In this document: piece by piece, positions 52,728 through 61,599 of the stretch
How the letters are laid out: every line of letters begins with the position of its first letter
How positions within the stretch are numbered: position 1 is the stretch's first letter
NCBI RefSeq assembly: GCF_000380965.1
Contig: NZ_KB905573.1
Location: 1-64,000 of the forward strand
Direction of reading: 5' to 3'
Source: Paenibacillus ginsengihumi DSM 21568
Lineage (GTDB): Bacteria; Bacillota; Bacilli; Paenibacillales; NBRC-103111
DNA length: 64,000 bases
Made by a program: the position numbers and the translations under genes
The notes under the pieces: model-generated
What the model was told of the DNA's origin: nothing
Databases searched by the model: none
The model's input: the letters and a program-made list of their open reading frames with translations, nothing else

Positions 52728-52818
52728 GACGCCTATGACGAACGATTCCTTTTTGTCATCGGACGTCACCTGAAGTACCTAAAAATTCAGCATGCGGGTA
52801 GCACTGAATTTTCGGGGA
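52728..52818 (+). repeat. Two-hairpin dispersed repeat, copy 5
   Basis: GACGCCTATGACGAACGAT, TTTGTCATCGGACGTCACCT and TAAAAATTCAG with its complement CTGAATTTT. It is the most diverged copy. Confidence 0.75.
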
Positions 52819-52829
52819 GAGTCCGCAAA

Positions 52830-53014
52830 TGTTGTATTTTGTACAACAAAAACGGGGGGATAACCCCTATTTGCGGCTCAATGTTGCACTTTGTGCAACA
52901 ATTCGGGCGATGTTCCCGGATTTGAAGCTAATCTCGCCTAAATTGTTGCATAAAATACAACATTACCCTTATTCTGGCAAGCAGTGTGCGGAAAATGTTG
53001 CATTTTTTGCAGGA
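52830..53014. repeat. Four spaced 19-nt TGTTG..CAACA palindromes
   Basis: TGTTGTATTTTGTACAACA (52830), TGTTGCACTTTGTGCAACA (52882), TGTTGCATAAAATACAACA (52944) and TGTTGCATTTTTTGCAGGA (52996). Starts are 52, 62 and 52 bases apart. They may be tandem binding sites or hairpins. Confidence 0.75.
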
Positions 53015-53112
53015 TTCGCCGCCTCATATGCCCGGGAAGGGGGGGACAACCTGATGATCGGGAAGCGGATCGCCTCATGCGCCCAGGTGTGCCCGGAAAG
53101 AGGGGGAGCGCG

Positions 53113-53334
53113 AGCGCTAACGCGAAGGCCGAAAGCAATGCGGAGCTCGAGCGCCAACGCGCAGGTCGACCGCAATGCGGAGCTCAAGCGCCAACGCGCA
53201 GGTCGACCGCAATGCGGAGCTCAAGCGCCAACGCGCAGGTCGACCGCAATGCGGAGCGCGAGCGCTAACGCGAAGGCCGAAAGCAATGCGGAGCTCAAGC
53301 GCTAACGCGCAGGTCGACCGCAATGCGAAGTCCG
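53113..53334. repeat. Six tandem 37-bp repeats
   Basis: Units begin AGCGCCAACGCGCAGGTCGA and end GCAATGCGGAGCTCA, starting at 53113 and running six full units to 53334. Two unit variants alternate (AGGTCGACC and AGGCCGAAA). They are contiguous without spacers, so this is a minisatellite, not a CRISPR array. No promoter, gene or RNA is otherwise seen in 52455-53471. Confidence 0.9.
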
Positions 53335-53471
53335 GGGCCGTCGTCGGCGGCGCTGCTCTTTCGGCGGCATCATTTATCAGCTAGAATAAGAAGGGGTTCG
53401 CATAAGCTCCAGAATCAGGATTAGGTAGCAGAACCAAAAAATCCATTCATTGGAGAGAAACGGAGGCGCAA

Positions 53472-54413
53472 ATAGACCGAATCGCAACGATCCTGAAAGC
53501 TAACTACGATATAGACGCTGCCGATATTTCGCCGCAGCAAGGCGGCTGGGCGGCGCTCGCTTATCGGGTGTCAGACGCCAGCCGCAGCTATTTCCTGAAG
53601 CTTTACGAAAAAAGCAGGGCGTCCACCCCCAAATGGACAGCTCAAATCGATGTGTACGCGCCCATTCTGATGTGGCTTGCGCAGCACAGCGGCTTGAAGG
53701 GCAAGCTTCCTGTACCTTATGTCGCGAAGAACGGCCGATACCGGTGCGAGGACGAGGAAGGCATCTATATGCTGTACGAATATATCGAAGGAGAGACGAT
53801 CGGCGCTCGTCCGTTGAACGGGGAGCAGGTGCGCTTGTTCGCGGACATCGTCGCCGAGCTTCATGCCTATGGCGATAACATTCCCGCGGCAACGGATGCG
53901 GTCATCGAAGATTTTGCGGTTCCGTTCCTGCAGCCGCTCAGGCAGACATTGGAGAAGGGGGAGAGCGGGCTTCCCGGCGATCTGGGCAAGCTGCTCGCCG
54001 CTCATGCGTCTGCGCTGCGCGAGCTTATCGGGACGGTCGATCGACTGGCGGCTGTTTTGAAAACGAGCGGACGGCGTAAGGTTCTATGCCACATGGATTT
54101 GCACCATTGGAATTTGATGCAATCGGGCAGCCAGTTGATGCTGATCGACTGGGAAGGGCTGCGGCTGGCGCCGCCTGAGGCGGATTTGATGTTTATCGCG
54201 GAGCAGCCGTATTTTGCCGAATTTATGAGCATTTACCGCAAGCGCCATAGCGATTATGCGATTCATCATGATGCACTTCGGTTTTATCAAGGCAGGCGGA
54301 GGCTGGAGGATATCTGGGAATTCATGGAGCAATGGCTGTTCGACAATCAGGAACCGGAAGAAAAGGCGAAAACGTTAGCGTTGCTGAAGAAAGAACTGGA
54401 AGAGCTGGCCTAA
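53472..54413 (+). CDS. Aminoglycoside-phosphotransferase-like (APH/ChoK) kinase
   Basis: About 313 residues from an ATA at 53472, or 281 from GTG 53568. The family N-terminus (RIATILKANYDIDAADIS, QQGGWAALAYRVSD) begins upstream of the GTG, and GGAGG lies 5 bases before the ATA, so the earlier start is more likely although non-standard. The catalytic loop CHMDLHHWNLM and LIDWEGLRLAPPEADL give the Asp, Asn and DxD-type residues of the APH fold. It probably phosphorylates a small molecule; antibiotic resistance cannot be assumed. Confidence 0.75.
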   Translation: MDRIATILKANYDIDAADISPQQGGWAALAYRVSDASRSYFLKLYEKSRASTPKWTAQIDVYAPILMWLAQHSGLKGKLPVPYVAKNGRYRCEDEEGIYMLYEYIEGETIGARPLNGEQVRLFADIVAELHAYGDNIPAATDAVIEDFAVPFLQPLRQTLEKGESGLPGDLGKLLAAHASALRELIGTVDRLAAVLKTSGRRKVLCHMDLHHWNLMQSGSQLMLIDWEGLRLAPPEADLMFIAEQPYFAEFMSIYRKRHSDYAIHHDALRFYQGRRRLEDIWEFMEQWLFDNQEPEEKAKTLALLKKELEELA

Positions 54414-54577
54414 AGCCGTTGCGCAAATTCAGGCTAATCGCTTGCGCATTGCACAGCCACACCTTCGCCTGCAGCACAGCAATCGTTTGCTGTAAATCGC
54501 CCGCCAGCGTTGCTGATTACCAGCGATTTCTTTTTTTGATATAATCGAAGGATCTCATGGTGGAAAAGGGGTACTGT

Positions 54578-55057
54578 ATGTATCATATGCGGGTGAGGCC
54601 AACTGCGCTTATTCTTAAGGATGAACACGTGCTGCTCATTGAAAACCGGGATGAGTACGGGGTTCATTACAATTTGCCGGGCGGCGGCGCAGAACCGGGA
54701 GAGACGTTGGAGGAAGGCGCAGCGCGAGAAGTATGGGAAGAGACGCGCGCGGAGGTCGAAGTCGGCCCTGTTGCGTTGCTGTATGAATGCGCCCCTCATC
54801 GCCAATCGGGAGAATACGATTCGCCTACGCATACATTGAGCGTCATTTTCGAATGCCGGCTGAAGGAAGGCTCGCGGCCGCGCATGCCCGATGTACCGGA
54901 CAGAACGCAATCCACCGTTCGGTGGGTGCATTTGAACGAGCTGGACAGCATCGTCATGTTTCCGCGAATTCAACGCTTCATCAAGCAGTTTGCCCGCCGG
55001 CGAACGACTGTCCCCATGATTAACGACTATGAATTGCAGCGCTATTCGGACGGATAG
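54578..55057 (+). CDS. Nudix hydrolase
   Basis: 159 residues with a complete Nudix box, GGGAEPGETLEEGAAREVWE followed by ETRAEV (about 37-60), with the metal-binding Glu residues intact. AAAAGGGG lies 6 bases before ATG 54578; ATG 54557 is in frame but has no site. It hydrolyses a nucleoside diphosphate linked compound; the substrate is unknown. It follows the kinase gene by 164 bases with its own TTGATATAAT-like promoter around 54536-54545. Confidence 0.88.
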   Translation: MYHMRVRPTALILKDEHVLLIENRDEYGVHYNLPGGGAEPGETLEEGAAREVWEETRAEVEVGPVALLYECAPHRQSGEYDSPTHTLSVIFECRLKEGSRPRMPDVPDRTQSTVRWVHLNELDSIVMFPRIQRFIKQFARRRTTVPMINDYELQRYSDG

Positions 55058-55429
55058 CGGGGATCGGGGCTTGAAACAAAGTGTCCGTCGTATTTCGCCA
55101 AGATGTAGGAAGCGTCTTGATTTTTGTTCATGCAAGGGCCATGATTGAAAGGGCGGTCTCCGGCGAACCGCCGTCGATTGAACTGCGCATGCCCGATCGT
55201 CCATGGGCGGTCGATTCCGCCGGCTGTTCTTACAGGTGTAAAGCGGGCGGGGAGCCAGCCAGCAAAAAGCGGCGTTATCAGAACAAGGATGCCGGGCGGA
55301 TCGGGCCGGGATCGATTTCTATTGAAGCATTGGGCGGACAACGCCGATTGATAGGGCTGTCATGTTGTCGAGACAGTCCTTCGCTGCTTGTGCACACCAG
55401 TTTCGCACCTAAGAAGGAGGCATCGAGCA
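55058..55429. other. Intergenic, nothing recognised
   Basis: Short frames on both strands lack ribosome sites and family character. No repeat from the families described above occurs here. Confidence 0.5.
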
Positions 55430-56035
55430 TTGAAATTGTTATTCGGCTTGCCAAAGCCGGACCCCGAGCGGGAAGAAGCATTCATTCAAGAGCAATGGAA
55501 GAGAGTTAAGGAACCGAAAACGATGTTGGCGACGATCTTGCTGTCGATTCCGATGATGGCGGTCGCCGGGGTTGTGACCTGGTTGCTAATCGGCCTGTTT
55601 AGACCGATGCGCTTGTCGGACTACGGTTTCGGAGCCGAGTCGATTACGCTGCAAATCAACCCGATCCATCTTGTTTGGCTGCTGGCCTTATTGCTTGTAC
55701 ATGAACTGATTCACCTGCTCCTTGTGCCAAAAGTGTTCCAATCCGAAAAAACGTGGCTCGGTCTTACTTTGTTCGGCGGGTTTGTGCTGACTGAAGAAAC
55801 GATGACGCGGAGACGATATTTGGTCATTACGTTGGCGCCGTTTGTTGTGATTTCCGTGATCGGACCGCTCGTAATCGGAGCGCTCGGCTGGCTGACGCCA
55901 GCGATTTCGTTCCTTATGCTGCTCAATGCCCTCGGCTCTTCGGTCGACCTGCTATCCGCGGCGTTGATCGTTTCCCAGGTTCCCTCGAAAGCCCGGGTCA
56001 CGAATCGGGTTACTAAGACCTTTTGGAAAATGTAA
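55430..56035 (+). CDS. DUF3267 zincin-like membrane protein
   Basis: 201 residues with four to five predicted helices and a VHELIHLLL motif (His 91, Glu 92, His 95), the HExxH zinc-site pattern that defines DUF3267. The other usual features, PKVF after the motif and a C-terminal NALGSSVDLL segment, are present. AAGGAGG lies 9 bases before TTG 55430. It may be an intramembrane metalloprotease; this is not shown for the family. Confidence 0.85.
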   Translation: MKLLFGLPKPDPEREEAFIQEQWKRVKEPKTMLATILLSIPMMAVAGVVTWLLIGLFRPMRLSDYGFGAESITLQINPIHLVWLLALLLVHELIHLLLVPKVFQSEKTWLGLTLFGGFVLTEETMTRRRYLVITLAPFVVISVIGPLVIGALGWLTPAISFLMLLNALGSSVDLLSAALIVSQVPSKARVTNRVTKTFWKM

Positions 56036-56046
56036 GCAAGCGCCAA

Positions 56047-56082
56047 AGAAGCATTTGATCGCAGGAGATCGAATGCTTCTTT
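56047..56082 (+). terminator. Intrinsic terminator after the DUF3267 gene
   Basis: AAGAAGCATTTGATC and GATCGAATGCTTCTTT pair with one mismatch around a GCAGGA loop. Confidence 0.8.
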
Positions 56083-56467
56083 ATGATGCTGAGGCTGAGC
56101 GGGATTAAGGAAGGCGCAGCATTGTCGGGGATGGAAGAACGGAAAAATCGACTCAAGCTGCTGGTCTGCACAGAGGGCCGTCAGGGGGCGGTCAAGGGGC
56201 CGTGGAAGGGTGCCACGGAAGTGTCATGGAAGGGGGCATGGCATGACCTGCAGCTCGCTTTCGGCTCGATTCTGGAGCGGCGCCAAGGCAGAGTGCTTGC
56301 GTTCTCTGCAAACGATCGTCGCCGGCACTTGCGATCGGCGAACCCGCGCTGCCGGGAATGGATGGCTCGCTTCCGGATTGCGGCCAAGGCGGATCGCTCG
56401 CTTCGATAGCCTCGTTAGGCATGCCTTGGGCTCACGGTTTGCCGGCTAATTTTGCGCAGACCCTGAG

Positions 56468-56652
56468 CTAACGCAAGCCACAGAGCTTATTTCGCTCGAA
56501 ACACTCAATTTGAAATTGTAACGCAAGTGAGCAGCCTTATTAGGTATTTTGGGCTACCCGATTCAGCATTTTTGACCAAATAGCGCTGCCCGGATGCGTT
56601 ACATTTCCGAGAGGCTGCATTTCAGCAAAATAGCGTTTGTCACTAGCGTTAG
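56468..56652. repeat. 185-bp dispersed element, copy B
   Basis: Begins CTAACGCAAG and ends CTAGCGTTAG, one base from the perfect inverted end. It has the same length as copy A at 47260 and about 80 percent identity by eye. A third partial end lies at 63801-63837. The area 56083-56467 holds sequence similar to the left flank of copy A but no gene. Confidence 0.85.
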
Positions 56653-56911
56653 AAGGATAGGCCGATCCGGAAGGCGCGCTTTTCGTTATCGGTCAGCTTC
56701 TCCGTGCCGCAATGCCCGTTTTTGCTGCCAAAGTGATGTCTTGCGCTTCGAGTTATATACCGAACCCCGCCGAAAGCGATTCTTCCCAAATTTTTCTCCA
56801 TGTCCCGCCCTGATCCGGGCAAACGCCGGAAAATAAAGCAAGATTGCCCGATGAAATCGGCACAATCGGCCAGTACCCGTCGCTTGGCTCGCCGCTATAC
56901 TAGAACAAACT

Positions 56912-56956
56912 AAATATTTCGTCAAAGGCATCATGATCGGGTCGCTCAAAGGGTAG
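56912..56956 (+). pseudogene. C-terminal relic of a YtcP-type ABC permease
   Basis: Fourteen codons read KYFVKGIMIGSLKG and a stop. This is the same C-terminus as the intact permease that ends at 12967. The upstream codons are scrambled, so the gene is lost. Confidence 0.85.
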
Positions 56957-57005
56957 CCGCAGGCGGCATTCGAACTCCAACATTCCATGAAAGAGGGGAA
57001 AGCTC

Positions 57006-57550
57006 ATGGTAGTGAGCAAGTCAAAGGGCCGGACTTCGCGCTATACGGCTCGCTGTTCAGCAGCAAGCTGGCGAGCCAGCCGGAGAAGCTGCTGCAGTAC
57101 GTCGACTGGTCGGCGACGCCGGAGGGGCTATTGTTCAATCAGATGGGCGTGGAGAACTTGACCTATGTCGTGAAGGACGGTATTCCGGTATACAAGGACG
57201 ATCTCGATCGGAATAAGGTGCTGGAGCAGTACGGCTTCGACTGTTATTTGTCCAAAAGCGAGGAAGCTCAGAAGGGCGACCCCATGTATCTCATTACGCA
57301 GGAGGCGGCGCCGCATTTCCAGGAGATGCCGACGCTGTATGCCGAGCATGCCGCGCTGAATGAACAGGATACGGCGACCGTCAACACGGTCATGTCCGGC
57401 GTCTGGAACGAGGTGTACCAGTTCGCCACGAAGGCGGTGATGGGCGTGGTGGACATCAACAGCGATCAAGTATGGCAGGATCATTTGCAAACCTTGAACA
57501 AGGTCGGTCTCGACAGGGCGATGGCGATTTACACGAAAGCGATGAAATAA
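57006..57550 (+). pseudogene. Truncated sugar-binding lipoprotein gene
   Basis: GAAAGAGGGGAAAGCTC and ATG 57006 look like an original start (MVVSKSKGR), but the frame is lost at once. From about 57023 another frame gives the C-terminal 175 residues of a family-1 solute-binding protein (LLQYVDWSATPEGLLFNQMG, PTLYAEHAALNEQDTATVN, WQDHLQTLNKVGLDRAM). Signal peptide, lipobox and most of the N-domain are deleted. Together with the permease relic it marks a dead ABC importer upstream of the sugar-acid genes. Confidence 0.8.
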
Positions 57551-57580
57551 ATGGGCAGGGCCGCAGGGAGCACGTTTGGC

Positions 57581-57655
57581 CGGCTGACTGCTGGTTGGCG
57601 GTCACCAGATCGGTCCGGTCGGCTGACTGCTGGTTGACGGTCCAGATCATCTGGT
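57581..57655. repeat. Tandem 39-bp repeat after the pseudogene
   Basis: CGGCTGACTGCTGGTTG at 57581 and again at 57620, each followed by CGGTC and CCAGATC. A weaker third copy may follow. Confidence 0.7.
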
Positions 57656-57741
57656 CGCTTGTCAGCTGATTAGCCGGTCGGCATGCTGCCGCTTGATTGA
57701 ACTTTCGTAGCTTGGGCCATGAAGAAGGGAGGTAAGGATCG

Positions 57742-58512
57742 ATGCGTCTTAAGGGAAAAGTTGCCGTCGTGACCGGCGCGGCTTCCGGCATCGGCCGGGC
57801 GATCGCCGTTCGCTTTGCTGCGGAGGGGGCGTCCGTCGTTCTGGGAGACGTCTCCGAGGGCGGCCGTGAAGCTGCCGAGTCGATCCGGTCGGCCGGCGGC
57901 GAGGCGCTCTTCGTTCAGGCCGACCTGCGCCGGGAGGCGGAGGCATCCGGACTCGTTCGCGCCGCCATGGAGCGGTACGGGCAGCTGGATGTGCTGGCGA
58001 ACAACGCCGGCGTGTCGGGAGGCCGGACCGTCGTCGAGGCGGACGAAAGCGACTGGGAGCGGATTATGGACCTCAATCTAAAAGGGGCCTGGTACTGCTG
58101 CAAACACGCCATCCCGCTGATGATCGCCAGCGGCGGCGGCAGCATCGTCAACATCTCGTCGACGCACGCGTTCCGGACGCAGCCGAATCACTTCCCGTAT
58201 CAATCGTCCAAGGCGGGGATGATCGCCATGGCGGCCGGCATCTGCGTCGACTTCGGCAAGCATGGCATCCGGGCCAACAGCATCTGCCCGGGCTTCATCG
58301 AGACGCCGCTCGCCGAGGCGTTCCTGAGCCAGTTCGCCGACCGGGACCGGCGCACGCAGGCGATGCTCGCCTCGCATCCGCTTGGCCGCTTCGGCAAGCC
58401 GGAGGATGTGGCGGCTGCCGCCGTTTTTCTCGCATCGGACGATGCCAGCTTCATCTCGGGGACGAGGCTCGTCGTGGACGGCGGCCGCTCCGCGCTGCAG
58501 AAGTCGGATTAG
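57742..58512 (+). CDS. Short-chain dehydrogenase/reductase
   Basis: 256 residues with the cofactor motif TGAASGIG (11-18), NNAG (87-90), the catalytic Ser in NISS (about 139-140) and Tyr153-Lys157 in YQSSK. AAGGGAGG precedes ATG 57742. It probably oxidises an acid-sugar or sugar hydroxyl with NAD(P). It leads a run of three catabolic genes. Confidence 0.9.
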   Translation: MRLKGKVAVVTGAASGIGRAIAVRFAAEGASVVLGDVSEGGREAAESIRSAGGEALFVQADLRREAEASGLVRAAMERYGQLDVLANNAGVSGGRTVVEADESDWERIMDLNLKGAWYCCKHAIPLMIASGGGSIVNISSTHAFRTQPNHFPYQSSKAGMIAMAAGICVDFGKHGIRANSICPGFIETPLAEAFLSQFADRDRRTQAMLASHPLGRFGKPEDVAAAAVFLASDDASFISGTRLVVDGGRSALQKSD

Positions 58513-58658
58513 CGTGGCGGCGGTATGCCGCCATAGCTCGCCGGCAAGCTTAAGCCGGTGCTCAAGGCGATCCGCGGGATGGATAACCGAGAGGGCGAGC
58601 GCCTGTTTTCCGCCGTATTCCTGCCCGCAACAGATGATGACAAGGAGAGGATCAGGCA

Positions 58659-59555
58659 ATGCATACCGCTTTTCGAGAGGCAATCCAGGGCATTAACGCC
58701 ATTCCGGTGACCCCGTTCGACGAACGGGGCAATATCGATTACGCGGCTTACGGGAGCGTGCTGGACGATCTGCTCCGCAGCGGGCTCCCTGCCGTGTACC
58801 CGTGCGGCAATACGGGCGAGTTTTATTCGCTGACGATCGAGGAGGCGAAGGAGGCTGTGACGTTCGCGGTGCGTCATACCGCGGGGCGGGCGAAGGTGAT
58901 CGCCGGCATCGGATACGATGCCCGGACGGCCGCTGCGCTGGCGCGCCACGCCGAGGAAGCCGGGGCGGACGGCGTGATGGTTCATCAGCCGGTCCATCCG
59001 TTCGTGCTGGAAAGCGGCCTCGTCGGCTACTACCGGGCGATCGCGCAGGCGACGAAGCTGCCGGTCGTGCTCTATGCGCGGAGCGAGACGGTCACGGCCA
59101 AAGCGCTGCAGCAGGCCGCGGCAGAGACCAATATCGTCGGCGTCAAGTATGCGCTGAACCATGTGCCGTCGTTCGCCAAGGCGGTGCGGGCCATCGGCGA
59201 CCGCTACGTCTGGTTGTGCGGTACGGCGGAGATGTGGGCGCCGTTCTTCTTCGCGGCCGGAGCGGTCGGCTTCACCTCCGGGATGGTGAACGTCGACGCC
59301 CGCCGATCGTTCGCCATGCTGGACGCGCTGCGTGCAGGCCGTTACGACCGCGCGATGGAGATCTGGGAGGAAATCCGCCCGTTCGAGGAGCTGCGGGAAG
59401 CGCGGCGCAGCGGCAACAATGTCAGCGTCGTCAAGGAAGCGATGGCCCAGCTCGGCAAGTCGAACGGCGTGCTGCGCCCGCCGGCCGCGCCGCTTCGTCC
59501 GGAGGAGAAGCAGGAAGTGCGGCGCATTTTGCAGAGCTGGGGCTTGCTGTCTTAG
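58659..59555 (+). CDS. DapA-family aldolase or dehydratase
   Basis: 298 residues with the TIM-barrel lyase motifs of the dihydrodipicolinate synthase family: GNTGEF (50-55), Tyr139 in VVLYA and the Schiff-base Lys163 in VGVKYAL. Sequence around NTGEFYSLT fits 2-keto-3-deoxy-sugar-acid aldolases or 5-dehydro-4-deoxyglucarate dehydratases better than true DapA. AAGGAGAGG precedes ATG 58659. With the enolase-superfamily gene downstream it suggests acid-sugar catabolism. Confidence 0.85.
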   Translation: MHTAFREAIQGINAIPVTPFDERGNIDYAAYGSVLDDLLRSGLPAVYPCGNTGEFYSLTIEEAKEAVTFAVRHTAGRAKVIAGIGYDARTAAALARHAEEAGADGVMVHQPVHPFVLESGLVGYYRAIAQATKLPVVLYARSETVTAKALQQAAAETNIVGVKYALNHVPSFAKAVRAIGDRYVWLCGTAEMWAPFFFAAGAVGFTSGMVNVDARRSFAMLDALRAGRYDRAMEIWEEIRPFEELREARRSGNNVSVVKEAMAQLGKSNGVLRPPAAPLRPEEKQEVRRILQSWGLLS

Positions 59556-59595
59556 GCGGCAGAAGTGCCGGGGCCGTCTGGTTCTATCCGGAGCC

Positions 59596-59633
59596 ATCCG
59601 GTGCCATCTGGTACCAGATGGTACCATCCGGAT
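59596..59633. promoter_or_regulatory. Palindrome between the aldolase and dehydratase genes
   Basis: The core CCATCTGGTACCAGATGG (59604-59621) is a perfect 18-bp palindrome, flanked by ATCCGG and CCGGAT. ATCCGGAGCC is repeated on both sides. It could be an operator or an mRNA-stabilising hairpin; no T tract follows. Confidence 0.5.
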
Positions 59634-59763
59634 AATCATCCGGAGCCATTTGGCTGTACCCTTCGCCTTTCGTTTCGCTGCTTTGGCCATTCATTTCGCC
59701 GCCGCAGGTCGGGGGCCTTCGGGTGCTCCTCTCAATAGCCGAATAAAGGAGCTGTGAACAACG

Positions 59764-60936
59764 ATGAAAATCGTAGATGTGCAACTGGATATCGTGCGGA
59801 TACCGCGGCATACCGGCTTTGTGTGCCAGCATGCGATCGTGCGCATCCATACGGACGAAGGCTTGACAGGCGTGGGGGAAATGTCCGATTTCTCCCATTT
59901 GCCCAAATATTCGCTGGACGCGGAAGACTTGCGGCGCACGCTGAAGGCGCATCTCGCCGGGCGCGATCCGTTCGATCTGGCCGCCTTGAACCGGGAGATG
60001 GCGGATTTGTTTCCTCAGACGATGTATTACTATGAGAAGGGGACGTTCATCCGCTGCGGCATCGATATTGCGCTGCACGATCTCGTCGGCAAGGCGCTCG
60101 GCGTCAATGTCAGCCGCTTGCTCGGCGGCCGCGTCCGCGACCGGATCAAGGTATGCTATCCGATCTTCCGCCACCGTTCGATGGGGGAGGTCGCGGCCAA
60201 CGTGGAAGTCGTGCGCAAGCGGCTCGCCGAAGGCTTCGACGCCTTCCGGCTGTACGCCGGGCAGCATCCGGACGCCGATGAGGCGTTCCTTGCGGCCGTG
60301 CGCAGCGAATTCGGCTCGAAGGTGACGATCAAGTCGCTCGACTTCAGCCATTTGCTCGATTGGAAGACGGCGCTGCGTCAGACGCGGCGGCTGCTGCAGT
60401 ACGGCATTCAGCTCGTGGAAAGCCCGGCGCAGCTCAACGATGCGGAAGGGCTTAGGCATTTCCGGCTGGCGGTCGATGTGCCGGTCAGCGAGCACGTGTG
60501 GAGCTTCAAGCAGTTGCACGATCTGATCCGCCGCGACTCCGTCGACCTGTTCAATATTGCGCTCATCTTCATCGGCGGCTTCGCTGCGGCGCGCAAGGCG
60601 GCGGCCGCGGCAGAGGTAGCGGGCAAGGGCGTGCTGATCGGCACGACACAGGAGCTCGGCTTAGGGACAGCGGCCCAGGCGATTTTCGGCGCCGGACTGA
60701 CGAATTTAAGCGCGATCTCCGATCCGACCGGACCGGCGCTGTACGTCGACGACATCACGGCGGAGCCGGTACGCTACGTCGACGGCTATTTGCTGGCGCC
60801 GGATGAAGCGAAGCCGGGCATCGGCGTCGACATCGATTGGGACAAGGTCGAGCGGCTGCGCGATCGCAGCTTCAGCTGGGGCGACCAGCGGGTCGCCAAC
60901 CTGCAGGACCGGACTTCGCCCGGCGCCGCCGTATAG
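59764..60936 (+). CDS. Mandelate racemase/enolase-superfamily acid-sugar dehydratase
   Basis: 390 residues. The capping domain is followed by a barrel with metal ligands Asp193 (SLDFS), Glu219 (LVESP) and Glu243 (SEHVW). The usual Lys of the second strand appears replaced by the segment FRLYAG, so the precise mechanism is uncertain. AAAGGAG precedes ATG 59764. It probably dehydrates an aldonate or uronate to a 2-keto-3-deoxy acid for the aldolase encoded upstream. Confidence 0.85.
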   Translation: MKIVDVQLDIVRIPRHTGFVCQHAIVRIHTDEGLTGVGEMSDFSHLPKYSLDAEDLRRTLKAHLAGRDPFDLAALNREMADLFPQTMYYYEKGTFIRCGIDIALHDLVGKALGVNVSRLLGGRVRDRIKVCYPIFRHRSMGEVAANVEVVRKRLAEGFDAFRLYAGQHPDADEAFLAAVRSEFGSKVTIKSLDFSHLLDWKTALRQTRRLLQYGIQLVESPAQLNDAEGLRHFRLAVDVPVSEHVWSFKQLHDLIRRDSVDLFNIALIFIGGFAAARKAAAAAEVAGKGVLIGTTQELGLGTAAQAIFGAGLTNLSAISDPTGPALYVDDITAEPVRYVDGYLLAPDEAKPGIGVDIDWDKVERLRDRSFSWGDQRVANLQDRTSPGAAV

Positions 60937-61092
60937 GCGGCAATCGGGGGCCGCGATATGTTCGATTCGCGGCGATGCCGCGAAAGGCTTCTGCGGGAGC
61001 GGCCTCCGGACGGTGCATCTTTTTCACGATGATGTCCAGGATGACGCCGGATCGAAGCCCAATTTCAGGCTTAAATACGGGGGCTCCGCCGA

Positions 61093-61215
61093 ATGAACGC
61101 GCTCGGACGGCTTGGCGAACCGGAGGATATCGCGAATGCGGCCGAGCTAATCGTCAGCGATATAGCCCGTTGGTTGACAGGGCAGACGATTCGCGCGAAC
61201 GGCGGGTTTAATTGA
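61093..61215 (+). pseudogene. C-terminal fragment of a second SDR gene
   Basis: Forty codons read LGRLGEPEDIANAAELIVSD, then WLTGQTIRANGGFN and a stop, the standard SDR C-terminus. The catalytic part is absent. It lies after the dehydratase gene, in line with loss of a further catabolic gene. Confidence 0.8.
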
Positions 61216-61599
61216 ATCGGAGGGGCGAAGGCGTGCTCTGCAGAGCTTTGCAGGGCATTGCCATGGATCGCGCAGTGAGCAGGGCTGGCTTGGCATGTTG
61301 TAAGAGTTGTCACGCCGTTAAAAAGGGGAACCGGAAAGCGGGTGAAAACATGCGCAGGCATCAGCCGGCGGACGTTACGGCTTGCCCGGCGGAGCGATGA
61401 ACAATTCCGAATCGTGGTCTGGAGTTTATCGATGCCGATCGCTTTCCCGACAACATCCCGGAGAGCCGCAAAGGAGATCATTAACCGCTGCAAAGCTATG
61501 TTGAACAGGCAAGGCGAGTAAGTCAGCAATCGATAAGAAACATTGAAACCGCCACTATGCTATATTCCTCTTATTCAATGCTCAAGATTGGAGTTGAAG
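61216..61599. other. Degenerate intergenic region
   Basis: No intact gene. At 61421-61484 a short frame reads LEFIDADRFPDNIPESRKGD before a stop and may be another gene tail. A weak reading of the opposite strand is not supported. Confidence 0.4.

Noticed and set aside
53113-53334. Possible CRISPR array
   Set aside because: The 37-bp units are contiguous and have no unique spacers; no cas gene is in the window.
55042-55341. Minus-strand ORF between the Nudix and DUF3267 genes
   Set aside because: No ribosome binding site, and the composition does not look like a protein.
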